A stretch of DNA of 64,000 bases from Nicoliella spurrieriana (GTDB lineage: Bacteria; Bacillota; Bacilli; Lactobacillales; Lactobacillaceae), in contig NZ_CP093361.1 of assembly GCF_023380205.1 (NCBI RefSeq), positions 1,640,172-1,704,171 of the forward strand, given 5' to 3'. Below, piece after piece: positions 50,099-58,791 of this stretch; positions within the stretch are counted from its first letter, which is position 1; the number at the start of each line of letters is the position of its first letter. The notes beneath the pieces are model-generated. The model was not told the DNA's origin and did not search any database. It saw only the letters and a list, made by a program, of their open reading frames with translations. Both the position numbers and the translations under genes were made by a program.

Positions 50099-53000
50099 CT
50101 AGAATTGCTTCTTAATTTTGTCAGCAAGTGACTTAAACGCTTCCTTCATTTGGTTGTAATACTTAATTTTGCTTAATTTTTTAACGGATTGATCAGTAGC
50201 ATCCTGCTTATAAGCCGATTTACCTAAATTAACAACTTTTTCCAGCTTATCAGAGTGTTGCAAATCATCTTTTTCCAATTGATGTTGATCAATTAATTCT
50301 TCAATTGCCTGCTGCACATTGGCATTTTCCAATCCCCACTGTTGAATAAAGGCACTAATTTCACCTTGTGACCAATTACGGCCACTGTTCTTAATTAAGT
50401 CCTCAATTTCATCGGGTTTAAGTGGATATTTAACTTGCTTTGCAAAATCAGAATCAATCAAGTTGCGGACCTGACGAGCATATTTTTGGTCGGTCTCATC
50501 CACCGAATCTAACATCCGCAGAATTTCGTTTTTAATTTTATCCAGTTCGGATTGGTCAACATCATTATCATGAACGTGATTAGCATACTCAGCAATCAGT
50601 TCATGCAGGTAATCGTAGTTTACCGTCACTTCTTTGACGTGTTCCATCCGCATATCTAATTCGATTGGGTCAACCTTCTCTACGTTAGCAATACTTTTCT
50701 TAACATCATAAGCAATTGCACCAGTTAAACGAGCCTCATCATCTGGTGGCAGTCCAGCAGCTTGCAAGACCTTATCACCACCTTCATCGACAAATTCTGA
50801 ATATTGCTTTAATTTTGTAAGAATACGATTATATCTATTAAGCTGATTATAAGTCTCTCGTTGTTCCTTCTCACTATTGGGAGCAGCAGTGAAACTGCCT
50901 GTTAAATAAGATAAACTATCAACAACCTTACTAAAATCTGATTTAACTTCTTCATAATTTTTAGCAAGAATTTTATCATCATCTGGTATCAAATCGATCC
51001 CAGAGTCTGCTGAATCTGGATTAGAATAAATAGCGAGAGCTTGACGCATTAATTTTTCATTATGCATTGGCCACCGATAATTAACAATGTGTCCATATGG
51101 CTTATGCTCCATATCCTGAATTCGATTTGTACGTGAATATGCTTGAATCAAGTTGGCACCTTTCAATGTGCGATCTACATATAAGGTGTTTAAATTCGGG
51201 GCATCAAATCCAGTCAATAGCTGATTTACAACGATTACCAAATCCAAGTAATTTTTATCATCAACAGTTCGATTCAGGCGACTACAAACATCATCAAAGT
51301 ATTCATTAACAGTTGTATCATCAAAATTAGTATTAAATTGTTGATTATAATCGCTAATCACTCGAAATAAATCTTGATTATTCTTTAACTGATTGTCGTC
51401 GTTAGAGGTGTTTTGGCTAAACGTAATCGCAATTTTTAATGGTTTATTTTTAGCAGTCATTTGCTTTTGGAATTCATCGTAATACATCATTGCCATTGGA
51501 GTTGATGCATTTTTACCACTAACATGAGTTGTTAACATTGCGTTATAGAGCCCATTAACGGAGCGATTATCCCAGTACTTTAAAATATCAGCAACCACCT
51601 GTTCAACGTGGTTGGGTTGCATATCATAAACGCTTGATTTTACCGCATCGTCCATATCTTCATTGGTCAATGAGTTAATCCGATGTTGAATATCAGTATC
51701 CGTCCAATTAGGGTATTGTTCATGGAAATACTGTGGTAGGTATTTCGACTTTAATTCTGAATATGGAATCGTTGTTTGAAAATCCACTTTAAAGCCGAGC
51801 ACATTTTTATCAGCAATCGCATCACTGATTACATAGCGATGCAGTGGTAATCCAAAAATTTGCTTAGTGGTGGGGCCATTCTTTTGGTCAAAGTTTGGCG
51901 TTCCAGTATATCCAATCCACGCTGACTTTCGAAAGGACTTCTTAATTTTTTGAAGCATATCTCCACTAGTGGAACGATGTGCTTCATCCACAATAAAAAC
52001 TGTTCGTTTCGTATCCATCGAAAATTTATCATTACTAACTAGCATATGAAGTTTTTGGATTGACGTAACTACAATATCAGTTTTATTTTTAGATTTAAGC
52101 TTTCGTCTTAAGTCACCAACATTAGCTGTATCTGAAACAATTCCCCCCTTATTATCTGCATCAGAATTGGGATCATAAGCTTTATATTCACGTGCTGTCT
52201 GATTCGTTAATGCAATTCGGTCCACTAAGAAGACCACCTTATCAACATTGGGCAAGCGTGAAGCTAAAAACGCCGCCTTAAAGGAGCTAATCGTTTTACC
52301 AGAACCAGTAGTGTGCCAAATGTACCCGACTTTTTTATTTCCATCTGTTAGATCATCAAAATCATGTTTACTTAATTTTCGAATGATCTCTTGAGTCGCA
52401 TACACTTGATAATAACGCATTACCTTAATTGATTGATGATTAGGTGTGTTATCTAGGATCATATAGTTAGTGGCCATTCTATGTGCCATTGGAATTGATA
52501 AGAATTGATCCGCAAATTCTTTCCAATCTTGGATGGGTAACTTGCGACCACCGTTTTGTTTCCATTCAAATGCAAAGTCTGTATTGAAATCCTCTGAAGT
52601 TGTATTTGCCATGTACCTAACTTCATGAGGCGTCATTGCAATTAATATCTGGACCGTTGAGAAAATATCTGAATATTGATTTTCGTCTGCATATTGACGC
52701 ATTTGTTCTAACGCTTTTTTTGCATTTATTTTATCCGACTTCTCTTCAATCTGAATGATTGGTAACCCATTAATTAAAAGTGTAACGTCAAATCGACGAT
52801 TATGTTTACCCTTAACAACATTTTTCCGTTCAATCTGTCGCACAATTTGGTAGACCGTATTTCCAGCACCAATCTCATCTTGATCAAAAATAGTCAGATA
52901 GACGTGCTTATTATCATCCCGGTCAATTTCTACTTGAGACTTACCACCCACTCCATAAAGAAATACCCCTGCATAATATGGCGTCTTGGTTTGGTTTAAA

Positions 53001-53212
53001 ATAGCCGCTTTGACCTGATTAAATTCAGCATCACTAAGTGGTTTAGTTAATTTATCTTGATTCAATTGATAAACAATCTTGCGAAAGTTATCCCAAAGGT
53101 CAGCAGTGGTTTTAATTGCATCCATTTGTTGCCATTGTTTTGATCCACCTAGATTAGCTAAATAGTCATAAACTTTTTGTTCAAATTTTAATTCATCATT
53201 TTCTACGGTCAT
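50099..53212 (-). CDS. hsdR: Type I restriction endonuclease subunit R
   Basis: A 1037-residue motor/nuclease subunit. The N-terminal PD-(D/E)XK nuclease has 'RFDVTLLINGLPIIQIEEKS' (Asp and E-x-K of the active site, about 140-158). The SF2 translocase has motif I 'HTTGSGKTISSFKAAFLA' (about 303), motif II 'FIVDEAHRSTSGDM' (about 400), motif III 'IGYTGTP', motif V/VI 'LVIVVNQLLTGFDAPNLNTL' and 'QAYSRTNRI'. A helical C-terminal domain (about 860-1037) docks on M2S. It pumps DNA and cuts at a distance from unmethylated targets. First gene of the hsdR-hsdM unit. Confidence 0.93.
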   Translation of the reverse strand: MTVENDELKFEQKVYDYLANLGGSKQWQQMDAIKTTADLWDNFRKIVYQLNQDKLTKPLSDAEFNQVKAAILNQTKTPYYAGVFLYGVGGKSQVEIDRDDNKHVYLTIFDQDEIGAGNTVYQIVRQIERKNVVKGKHNRRFDVTLLINGLPIIQIEEKSDKINAKKALEQMRQYADENQYSDIFSTVQILIAMTPHEVRYMANTTSEDFNTDFAFEWKQNGGRKLPIQDWKEFADQFLSIPMAHRMATNYMILDNTPNHQSIKVMRYYQVYATQEIIRKLSKHDFDDLTDGNKKVGYIWHTTGSGKTISSFKAAFLASRLPNVDKVVFLVDRIALTNQTAREYKAYDPNSDADNKGGIVSDTANVGDLRRKLKSKNKTDIVVTSIQKLHMLVSNDKFSMDTKRTVFIVDEAHRSTSGDMLQKIKKSFRKSAWIGYTGTPNFDQKNGPTTKQIFGLPLHRYVISDAIADKNVLGFKVDFQTTIPYSELKSKYLPQYFHEQYPNWTDTDIQHRINSLTNEDMDDAVKSSVYDMQPNHVEQVVADILKYWDNRSVNGLYNAMLTTHVSGKNASTPMAMMYYDEFQKQMTAKNKPLKIAITFSQNTSNDDNQLKNNQDLFRVISDYNQQFNTNFDDTTVNEYFDDVCSRLNRTVDDKNYLDLVIVVNQLLTGFDAPNLNTLYVDRTLKGANLIQAYSRTNRIQDMEHKPYGHIVNYRWPMHNEKLMRQALAIYSNPDSADSGIDLIPDDDKILAKNYEEVKSDFSKVVDSLSYLTGSFTAAPNSEKEQRETYNQLNRYNRILTKLKQYSEFVDEGGDKVLQAAGLPPDDEARLTGAIAYDVKKSIANVEKVDPIELDMRMEHVKEVTVNYDYLHELIAEYANHVHDNDVDQSELDKIKNEILRMLDSVDETDQKYARQVRNLIDSDFAKQVKYPLKPDEIEDLIKNSGRNWSQGEISAFIQQWGLENANVQQAIEELIDQHQLEKDDLQHSDKLEKVVNLGKSAYKQDATDQSVKKLSKIKYYNQMKEAFKSLADKIKKQF

Positions 53213-53435
53213 TTGTTTCTCCTGTTATGTAAAATTATTAATATATTCATTTTATCATTTACATAATCATTATTGTTAATAATTTTTTAAATCAAATTAA
53301 TTCATTTGATTTTTAGTTCACCTAATAATTAATTTCTATTAATTAAAGCGTAACATTGCCAAATATCTGCTCCATTATTCATTAATTTTTGACCTAATAA
53401 TCTATATTAGTAAATTAATTATTTTTATAATTAGT

Positions 53436-53464
53436 TTGCAATCTATTTTTAATAGTAATATAAT
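53436..53464 (+). promoter_or_regulatory. Promoter of the attenuator transcript
   Basis: TTGCAA (53436-53441), 17-base spacer, TATAAT (53459-53464). Transcription should start near 53471, about 22 bases before the leader peptide. The region 53213-53435 before it holds only AT-rich DNA. Confidence 0.75.
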
Positions 53465-53492
53465 CGACCCCATTAAGTAAACGAAGGAGATT

Positions 53493-53582
53493 ATGGGTAT
53501 GGTAAATAATAATTATCAATTAAATAATTACAAATCCTTATTATCAGTAATCTCAATCGCAATTCAAATTATTATTATTTGA
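53493..53582 (+). CDS. Ile-rich leader peptide (29 residues)
   Basis: The ORF begins MGMVNNNYQLNNYKSLLSV and ends ISIAIQIIII before TGA. GAAGGAGA is 4-6 bases upstream of the ATG. Seven of the last ten codons are Ile (ATC at codons 20 and 22, ATT at 24 and 26-29), and these codons overlap the first arm of a downstream hairpin. That placement is the hallmark of a leader peptide that senses charged tRNA. A hydrophobic toxin-like peptide is the alternative. Confidence 0.65.
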   Translation: MGMVNNNYQLNNYKSLLSVISIAIQIIII

Positions 53583-53677
53583 ATTGTGATTTGAGCGTTA
53601 TTGAATTTGGGGAATTTTTATCTTACCTAAATCTAATCCGTACAAATCATTTTTTCATGATTTGTACGGATTTTTTG
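53555..53677 (+). promoter_or_regulatory. Transcription attenuator with alternative hairpins
   Basis: Arm 1 (53555-53569) and arm 2 (53577-53591) pair over 15 bp around a 7-base loop, including TCGCAATTCAAAT/ATTTGAATTGTGA. Arm 3 (53635-53650) and arm 4 (53657-53672) form a 16-bp terminator (AATCCGTACAAATCAT/ATGATTTGTACGGATT) followed by TTTT. TGATTTG of arm 2 (53587-53593) is exactly complementary to CAAATCA of arm 3 (53643-53649), so 2:3 pairing would prevent the terminator. A ribosome stalled early in the Ile run would cover arm 1 and free arm 2. This predicts transcription of the genes below when charged tRNA-Ile is scarce. Confidence 0.65.
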
Positions 53678-53712
53678 TTTACTTTAATAAAAAATATGAA
53701 GGGATGTTACAT

Positions 53713-54285
53713 ATGAGAGTTAAAACAGTTTTGTCCGCTCCTGAATTAAATGATGCTAATAAATCAGATAGTTATTTTTTATCTGGCGATGCATTATCAT
53801 ATCAACTAACGGGGAAGCATAATGAGGGTCTATTATCACTATCAGAATATTTACATTATTTTGATTACTTAAGGGTACTAACCAATAATCAATTTGTTTT
53901 AGATGGCCAAGCCGGATTCGGAAATCCACTTAATACTTTTTATTCTGTTACTGAAATGGAGAATCATGGAGCTGATATTATTCTAATTAATGATCAGACC
54001 CATCCATCGCATAGTAAGTTAGAACAACGCCATCCGGAACAGTTAACTGAATTTGCTGGTAAATTAACAGCAGCAATGGATGCACACCATAGCGAATATT
54101 CAAGCATCTGGATCAAATTAGATTGTGTTAATCAATACACTGAAGAAGAATTAGAAAACCGTCTATTGGTTGCAAAATATCTCGGGGTTGAAAACGTTGT
54201 TGTTGATAAAAATAATTCGATGCCAAATGTTGATGGGATGAATTACCATCAATTTGATTATGATACACAAACAATTTTAAATTAA
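53713..54285 (+). CDS. Degenerate PEP-mutase/isocitrate-lyase superfamily protein
   Basis: A 190-residue protein starting MRVKTVLSAPELNDANKSDS (ATG behind AAGGGATG). It parallels the next gene in part: 'NNQFVLDGQAGFGNPLNTFY' aligns with 'PVFVDGDTGYGDTENVARTV', and 'HGADIILINDQTHPSHSKLE' with 'AGAAGIFLEDQVWPKRCGHM'. The metal-binding Asp of D-G-D becomes Gln and the E-D and K-R-C-G-H active-site segments are N-D and H-S-K, so catalysis is unlikely. It is also shorter, covering only part of the barrel. It may be a non-catalytic partner or a decayed copy. 21 bases before the lyase gene in one operon. Confidence 0.55.
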   Translation: MRVKTVLSAPELNDANKSDSYFLSGDALSYQLTGKHNEGLLSLSEYLHYFDYLRVLTNNQFVLDGQAGFGNPLNTFYSVTEMENHGADIILINDQTHPSHSKLEQRHPEQLTEFAGKLTAAMDAHHSEYSSIWIKLDCVNQYTEEELENRLLVAKYLGVENVVVDKNNSMPNVDGMNYHQFDYDTQTILN

Positions 54286-54306
54286 TTTTACTGGAGGGAT
54301 TAAATC

Positions 54307-55224
54307 ATGCGTGACTATGATGAAAAAAGGACTCAATTTAAGAAGTTAACTAGTGGCGACCGAATTTTAAGTATGGTTGTTGCTCCTGATGCATTAGCCG
54401 CAAAAGTTGCTGAGAAAACGGGATTTAAAGCCATTTTTGTTGCAGGATACGCAACCGCTGCAAGTACTCGTTCGCTACCTGATCGCGGTATTTTAGATTT
54501 TGGTGAAATGCTTAGTAAACTAAGAGAAATTGTAGCTACAGTTGATATCCCAGTCTTTGTAGATGGTGATACTGGTTATGGAGATACAGAAAACGTTGCC
54601 CGGACCGTTCGTGCATATGAAAATGCGGGTGCAGCTGGTATTTTTTTGGAAGACCAAGTATGGCCAAAGAGATGTGGGCATATGGCCGGCAAAAGCGTGG
54701 TGCCTGCTGATGAATTAGCTGACAAAATTAAAACTGCGGTTAAAGCTAGGCGTCATTCTAATTTTACAATTATGTCTAGAACCGACGCGCGACAAATGTA
54801 TGGTCTAGAAGAGGCAATCAAGCGGAGTCATCAATATCAAGATGCTGGTGCTGATATGATTTTTATTGAAGCCCCGCAAAGTAAGGACGAGTTAAGAGAA
54901 ATTGCAAATGAATTCCCAAATACACCATTAATGGCCAATATGATTGAAGACGGTGCCACTCCAATGACATCAGTTGACGAATTAAAATCAATGGGCTACA
55001 GCATTGCAGTTCATCCCACTGCGCTTACATATGCCCACGCATATGCTGATAAGGAATTTCTACAAGAGTTACATACTGTAGGCAGAACTGAAAAAACTAA
55101 GCAACACATGGTAACATTTAACGATTTCAATGATTTCGTTGGTTTGAATGATTTAAATACGATTGAGCAAAAATATTCAAAAGCGCCAATGCAGGATATG
55201 CTCAATCAATTAAAGTTAAAGTGA
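54307..55224 (+). CDS. PEP-mutase/isocitrate-lyase superfamily lyase (methylisocitrate lyase-like)
   Basis: A 305-residue TIM-barrel enzyme. 'VAPDALAAKVAEKTGFKAIF' and 'SGYATAAS'-like 'VAGYATAASTRSLPDRG' start the barrel. Metal-binding 'VDGDTGYG' is at 85-92, and the flexible catalytic loop 'LEDQVWPKRCGHMAGK' with Lys121-Arg-Cys123-Gly-His is intact, as are 'IMSRTDAR' and 'FIEAPQS'. K-K-R-C-G-H is the signature of isocitrate/methylisocitrate lyases and the related dimethylmalate/citramalate lyases and oxaloacetate hydrolases. It cleaves a C-C bond in a 2-hydroxy or alkylmalate-type acid. The exact substrate cannot be deduced. GGAGGGATT site. Confidence 0.75.
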   Translation: MRDYDEKRTQFKKLTSGDRILSMVVAPDALAAKVAEKTGFKAIFVAGYATAASTRSLPDRGILDFGEMLSKLREIVATVDIPVFVDGDTGYGDTENVARTVRAYENAGAAGIFLEDQVWPKRCGHMAGKSVVPADELADKIKTAVKARRHSNFTIMSRTDARQMYGLEEAIKRSHQYQDAGADMIFIEAPQSKDELREIANEFPNTPLMANMIEDGATPMTSVDELKSMGYSIAVHPTALTYAHAYADKEFLQELHTVGRTEKTKQHMVTFNDFNDFVGLNDLNTIEQKYSKAPMQDMLNQLKLK

Positions 55225-55237
55225 GGAGTGGTTTAAT

Positions 55238-56527
55238 ATGATAAGTAAAGAAAAATTAATGTTAGGACAACGAATGGATACGGCTAAGGAGTCTCCATTA
55301 TTTTACAAGGTATTTATGCTTGTGGGTGCCGGATTACTTTTGGATAGCTCAGATGTTTATATGGCAAGTAACGTTAACTCCAGTATGATTGTCAGTAAAT
55401 TTGCAACTTTATCACAAGGCTCAGCTTTTTTATCATCATGATTCTTGGGCCTTTTCATTGGATCGGTTCTTGCCGGTCACTTGGGTGATTTTTATGGTCG
55501 TAGTAAAACATTCCAATGGAACTTATTGGTTTTTGGAATCGCTACTTTATTAGCTGCATTTGCTCCGAATGTTTATTTTCTAATTGCAATGCGCTTCATC
55601 GCAGCAGTGGGACTTGGAGCAGAAGCCGTAACCGGATTTTCTATGATTAATGAATTTGCCCCCGTCCAAAATCGTGGTAAATGGAGTGGTACCGTATCCG
55701 TATTTGCAAATTTGGGTGCCCCATTTGGTTTCTTATTATCAACCCTTTTAATTACCCATGCTGGATGGAGATCGATGTTTTTAGTATTAGGATGTTTGGC
55801 AATCGTTTTATGGTTCGCTAGAAGACATCTACCAGAATCACCACGGTGGCTAATGATTCATGGTAAAGAAGATGAAGCACAGACGATCATTGAAAAGCTA
55901 GAAAAGGATGGGCATTACGATGTTAAAAACATTTCTGAGGATTCTTCATCGCATGTTAGTCGTAAAAGAGGATTGCTGATTGCAATTACAGCTATCTCAG
56001 CCACCCTTCTTTGCCAATATATGTTTACATCATGGGTCCCAACACTATTATTAGGTAAGGGACTAAACATTGTCCATTCTATGTGGTTCTCAACCATTAT
56101 GATGGCTGGAGCACCACTTGGCGCACTAGTTGGAATGCTATTAGTTGATAAAGTTGGCCGTAAAAAAACAATCGTACCTAGTTTTGTTTTAATCGCATTC
56201 GCGGGAATTACATATGCATTTCAAAATACTAGTACCGGAATTTTAGTTAATGGATTTATTCTAACTGCTCTAATGTATGTATCAATTGCTAGCACCATTT
56301 CAGTGTATGCTCCTGAACTATTTTCAACTGACTTTAGATTCCGTGGTACTGGATATGCAAATGGTTTTGCTAAACTATTGATTACCCTTTCACCTTACAT
56401 CGTTTTATTCACAGTTTCGTCATTTGGTCAGGAAACATTATTTGTAATTATTGGTGTAATTGCAGTATTAGCAGCAATCGTTATTGCAGTGTTTGGTCCA
56501 GAAACCAAGGGACAAAGACTTGGTTGA
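55238..56527 (+). pseudogene. MFS organic-acid/sugar-type transporter interrupted by TGA
   Basis: The two open parts are one reading frame: 'MISKEKLMLGQRMDTAKESP' ... 'AFLSS', then TGA at 55439-55441, then 'FLGLFIGSVLAGHLGDFYGR' (motif A) on to 'FGPETKGQRLG', the usual C-terminus of the sugar-porter/MHS group (P-E-T-K-G). The TGA stands where homologs in this position commonly have an aromatic residue such as Trp (TGG). Without it a 12-helix transporter of about 430 residues results. It starts 14 bases after the lyase gene and would carry that pathway's acid. Confidence 0.75.
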
Positions 56528-56560
56528 TAATATGAATAATTTTAAATTATAACCATTTCA

Positions 56561-56587
56561 AAGATCAGTGATTATTCACTGGTCTTT
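56561..56587 (+). terminator. Terminator of the attenuator operon
   Basis: AAGATCAGTGA-TTAT-TCACTGGTCTT followed by TTAT. Confidence 0.7.
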
Positions 56588-56725
56588 TATTACTTGAAGG
56601 ATTATTAACACCCTTGACTAAAAATATTGAGTGAAAATTAACCGCAAAATTAATATGAAATAAACAATAAGTTAGGGAGTGATATAATTAACTTGATTAA
56701 AAATATATAATTTGGAGTGATCATT

Positions 56726-57310
56726 ATGAAAAGAAATTTATTTATCGGTAGTATAACCCTATTGGCAAGTTCTTTAATCCTTGTTGGCTGTGGAAATCAA
56801 AATAAAGCTAGTTCACAGTCCAGTAGCAACACAAGTAGCTCATCAGTAAGCAGTAGCTCTGTTAGTAGTTCCAATAGCAGTTCTACTACGTCATCATCAT
56901 CTAACACTAGCTCAAGTGCTAGTAGTGCTACTACCAACAATCAGAAAGCGCAGACTAAGGTAAACTCTAAAACAGCAGGTGTCCTCGTAGCATTATTAGT
57001 GAGACCGGATTGGTTTAAATCCGAAGTTGGTAGTAGCTTAAAATATTCAGAAACTGCTGGTGGTGAATATAAGAATTATGGAGCTTTCTATGGTCAAGGT
57101 GATACATCCGACCACCTAGCATTTCAATTAAATGGTAACACTGTTAATTATGAATATTGGGATCAAGATTCATCAGAGCCTAATGGTGGTCATAAAATAA
57201 CGGGGTCTGTGGCACTAAATCGTTTAATCAATGATTATTACATAAATCAAGATCAAAAAGATGAAGTGAACGGCTATGTGAATAAATTACCACTTGATAG
57301 TATTGATTAG
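56726..57310 (+). CDS. Ser-rich lipoprotein, paralog 3 of 3
   Basis: A 194-residue lipoprotein starting MKRNLFIGSITLLASSLILV (lipobox LVGC). A Ser/Thr-rich linker of about 50 residues, then 'VNSKTAGVLVALLVRPDWFK', 'HLAFQLNGNTVNYEYWDQDS' and 'VALNRLINDYYINQDQKDEV'. This matches the C-terminal domains of paralogs 1 and 2, though more diverged and on the other strand. GGAGTGATC precedes the ATG. Confidence 0.75.
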   Translation: MKRNLFIGSITLLASSLILVGCGNQNKASSQSSSNTSSSSVSSSSVSSSNSSSTTSSSSNTSSSASSATTNNQKAQTKVNSKTAGVLVALLVRPDWFKSEVGSSLKYSETAGGEYKNYGAFYGQGDTSDHLAFQLNGNTVNYEYWDQDSSEPNGGHKITGSVALNRLINDYYINQDQKDEVNGYVNKLPLDSID

Positions 57311-57338
57311 AGCTTCAAATTTAACTTAATCTTCTCTA

Positions 57339-57471
57339 AAATGAGCCCTGATTTCAATCAGGAATTTATGATCAACAATCTGCTTCAAAAGAAGTGGCTC
57401 ATTTAATCAAAAGCAAACTAACAATTAGGCGCCCTCATCAAGGTTTGCCAGAAGCTTGGGGGCGGCTTTTT
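57339..57471 (+). terminator. Two hairpins downstream of lipoprotein 3
   Basis: AAATGAGCC (57339) pairs with GGCTCATTT (57396-57404) and contains an inner CCTGATT/AATCAGG hairpin. A second stem GGCGCCC...GGGGGCGGC (57428-57466) is followed by TTTTTG and is the likelier terminator. No gene lies in 57311-57602. Confidence 0.5.
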
Positions 57472-57602
57472 GTTACTTTCAGTCTTCGAAGTACACAAAC
57501 ATCGTATTACATGACAACCATCATAAGAGCGGTGCATTATATTCAAAGGGATGATTTAAATAATAGAAATTACAACAAACTAACTTAGAATGGAGTGATT
57601 TT

Positions 57603-58391
57603 ATGAAGAATTATAAATGGATATTTTTAGTTCTTTTTATGACTTTTGTCGGTTATAAGTTTACTAACCAAGTAGCTCATGCAAATACTAGTATCCTAGA
57701 TACATATATTGATGGTGGCTACACTGATTTTTCTAATGCAGTTAAAGATGCTAATGATCCAAACTACTTTGACCCCAAAAATTCAAGTGATTACTATACC
57801 AAAGTTCCAAAGGGATACCATTTTTTGATGGTTAGAAAAAATGCTATAATTGGTGCATCTGAAAAAACAAATGGATTGCCAATTTATCCTTATCCATATG
57901 GTGATACGCTCATAGTTAATAAGATTATCAATAATAACGGGAAATATCGGTTTAAAGTACTTAACAAAGGTACATCTTCTCCTGGTAAGTATAGATACAT
58001 TTCTGCCAACAAGGAATTGGTGAAATTTATTCCTGATTCAATTAGGTTTAACCTTGGAGGAGTTGCTGATCCACGGGAAGCAAAGGATATAAGTAAGTCT
58101 TATCCAGCTATTACGGTTCCAGGTGTCATATCACAAGCCTTTATCCAGCGTGATTACGGTAATCCACCATACACACCTGCAGATGAAAAGCGGGCTATGA
58201 AGCGGGCACCTGGTGAAAATAAATTGCTAGCTGAGTACTTTAAGAATCGTGAAGTCAGGCCGATTAGTTACTATGTAAAACGGCATAAATTTTTTGATAA
58301 ATACTTTGGATTAAAAGGTAGTTCATCATTAGTTAACTATAGAAAGTATTTCCCACAAAATGATTTAAATATTAAAAATTATCTAAAGTAG
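57603..58391 (+). CDS. Secreted protein of unknown function
   Basis: A 262-residue exported protein starting MKNYKWIFLVLFMTFVGYKF with a signal peptide cut near AHA (about 28). The mature part contains 'GGYTDFSNAVKDANDPNYFD', 'VPKGYHFLMVRKNAIIGASE' and 'YRFKVLNKGTSSPGKYRYIS', then a basic C-terminal third. GGAGTGATTTT precedes the ATG. No family or catalytic motif recognised; it lies among other secreted-protein genes. Confidence 0.65.
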   Translation: MKNYKWIFLVLFMTFVGYKFTNQVAHANTSILDTYIDGGYTDFSNAVKDANDPNYFDPKNSSDYYTKVPKGYHFLMVRKNAIIGASEKTNGLPIYPYPYGDTLIVNKIINNNGKYRFKVLNKGTSSPGKYRYISANKELVKFIPDSIRFNLGGVADPREAKDISKSYPAITVPGVISQAFIQRDYGNPPYTPADEKRAMKRAPGENKLLAEYFKNREVRPISYYVKRHKFFDKYFGLKGSSSLVNYRKYFPQNDLNIKNYLK

Positions 58392-58441
58392 TATTCAAAT
58401 CATAATAAGCAGTACAAAAATTATGAAATAAATAAAGATGT

Positions 58442-58487
58442 AAAAATCTCTCTAATCTGTAAAATTCAAGTTAGAGAGATTTTTTAG
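58442..58487 (+). terminator. Terminator
   Basis: AAAATCTCTCTAA...TTAGAGAGATTTTTT. Confidence 0.85.
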
Positions 58488-58520
58488 TATGTTTATCACA
58501 TAAGTATACCTTGTAAATAT

Positions 58521-58661
58521 TTAATTCTGATTAACCCAAAATCGTTGATATGTCTCTTGAATGGTTATTAATCCACGTCCCAACCAAGACAAACGATAGT
58601 CCGCAATTAACGGGCTGCTGTTATGATAAGTAGTTAAAATTAATTGCTCGGCATCCCCCAT
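58521..58661 (-). pseudogene. C-terminal fragment of an unrecognised gene
   Basis: A 46-codon frame reads MGDAEQLILTTYHNSSPLIA and continues 'DYRLSWLGRGLITIQETYQR' to a stop. It has a real-protein composition but no ribosome site, so it is probably the tail of a deleted gene. The rest of 58392-58791 holds only a terminator and AT-rich DNA. Confidence 0.35.
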
Positions 58662-58791
58662 ATGGCAGATGTTTTTAGTACATATATAATAATTATTATC
58701 TTATCAGCTGGACATAATGATAAGGTCCTCCGTGAATTGATTATCAATATGTTAAAATAAATTAAGAAAAAATTAAGAAAGAGGTACATAT

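Noticed and set aside
55439-55441. TGA read as Trp or selenocysteine in the transporter gene
   Set aside because: TGA serves as a normal stop elsewhere in the window (for example the leader peptide and phnE overlap), and no SECIS-like element or dedicated genes were seen.
57394-57588. 64-codon plus-strand ORF
   Set aside because: It overlaps the two hairpins downstream of the third lipoprotein and has no ribosome site; protein composition is not convincing.
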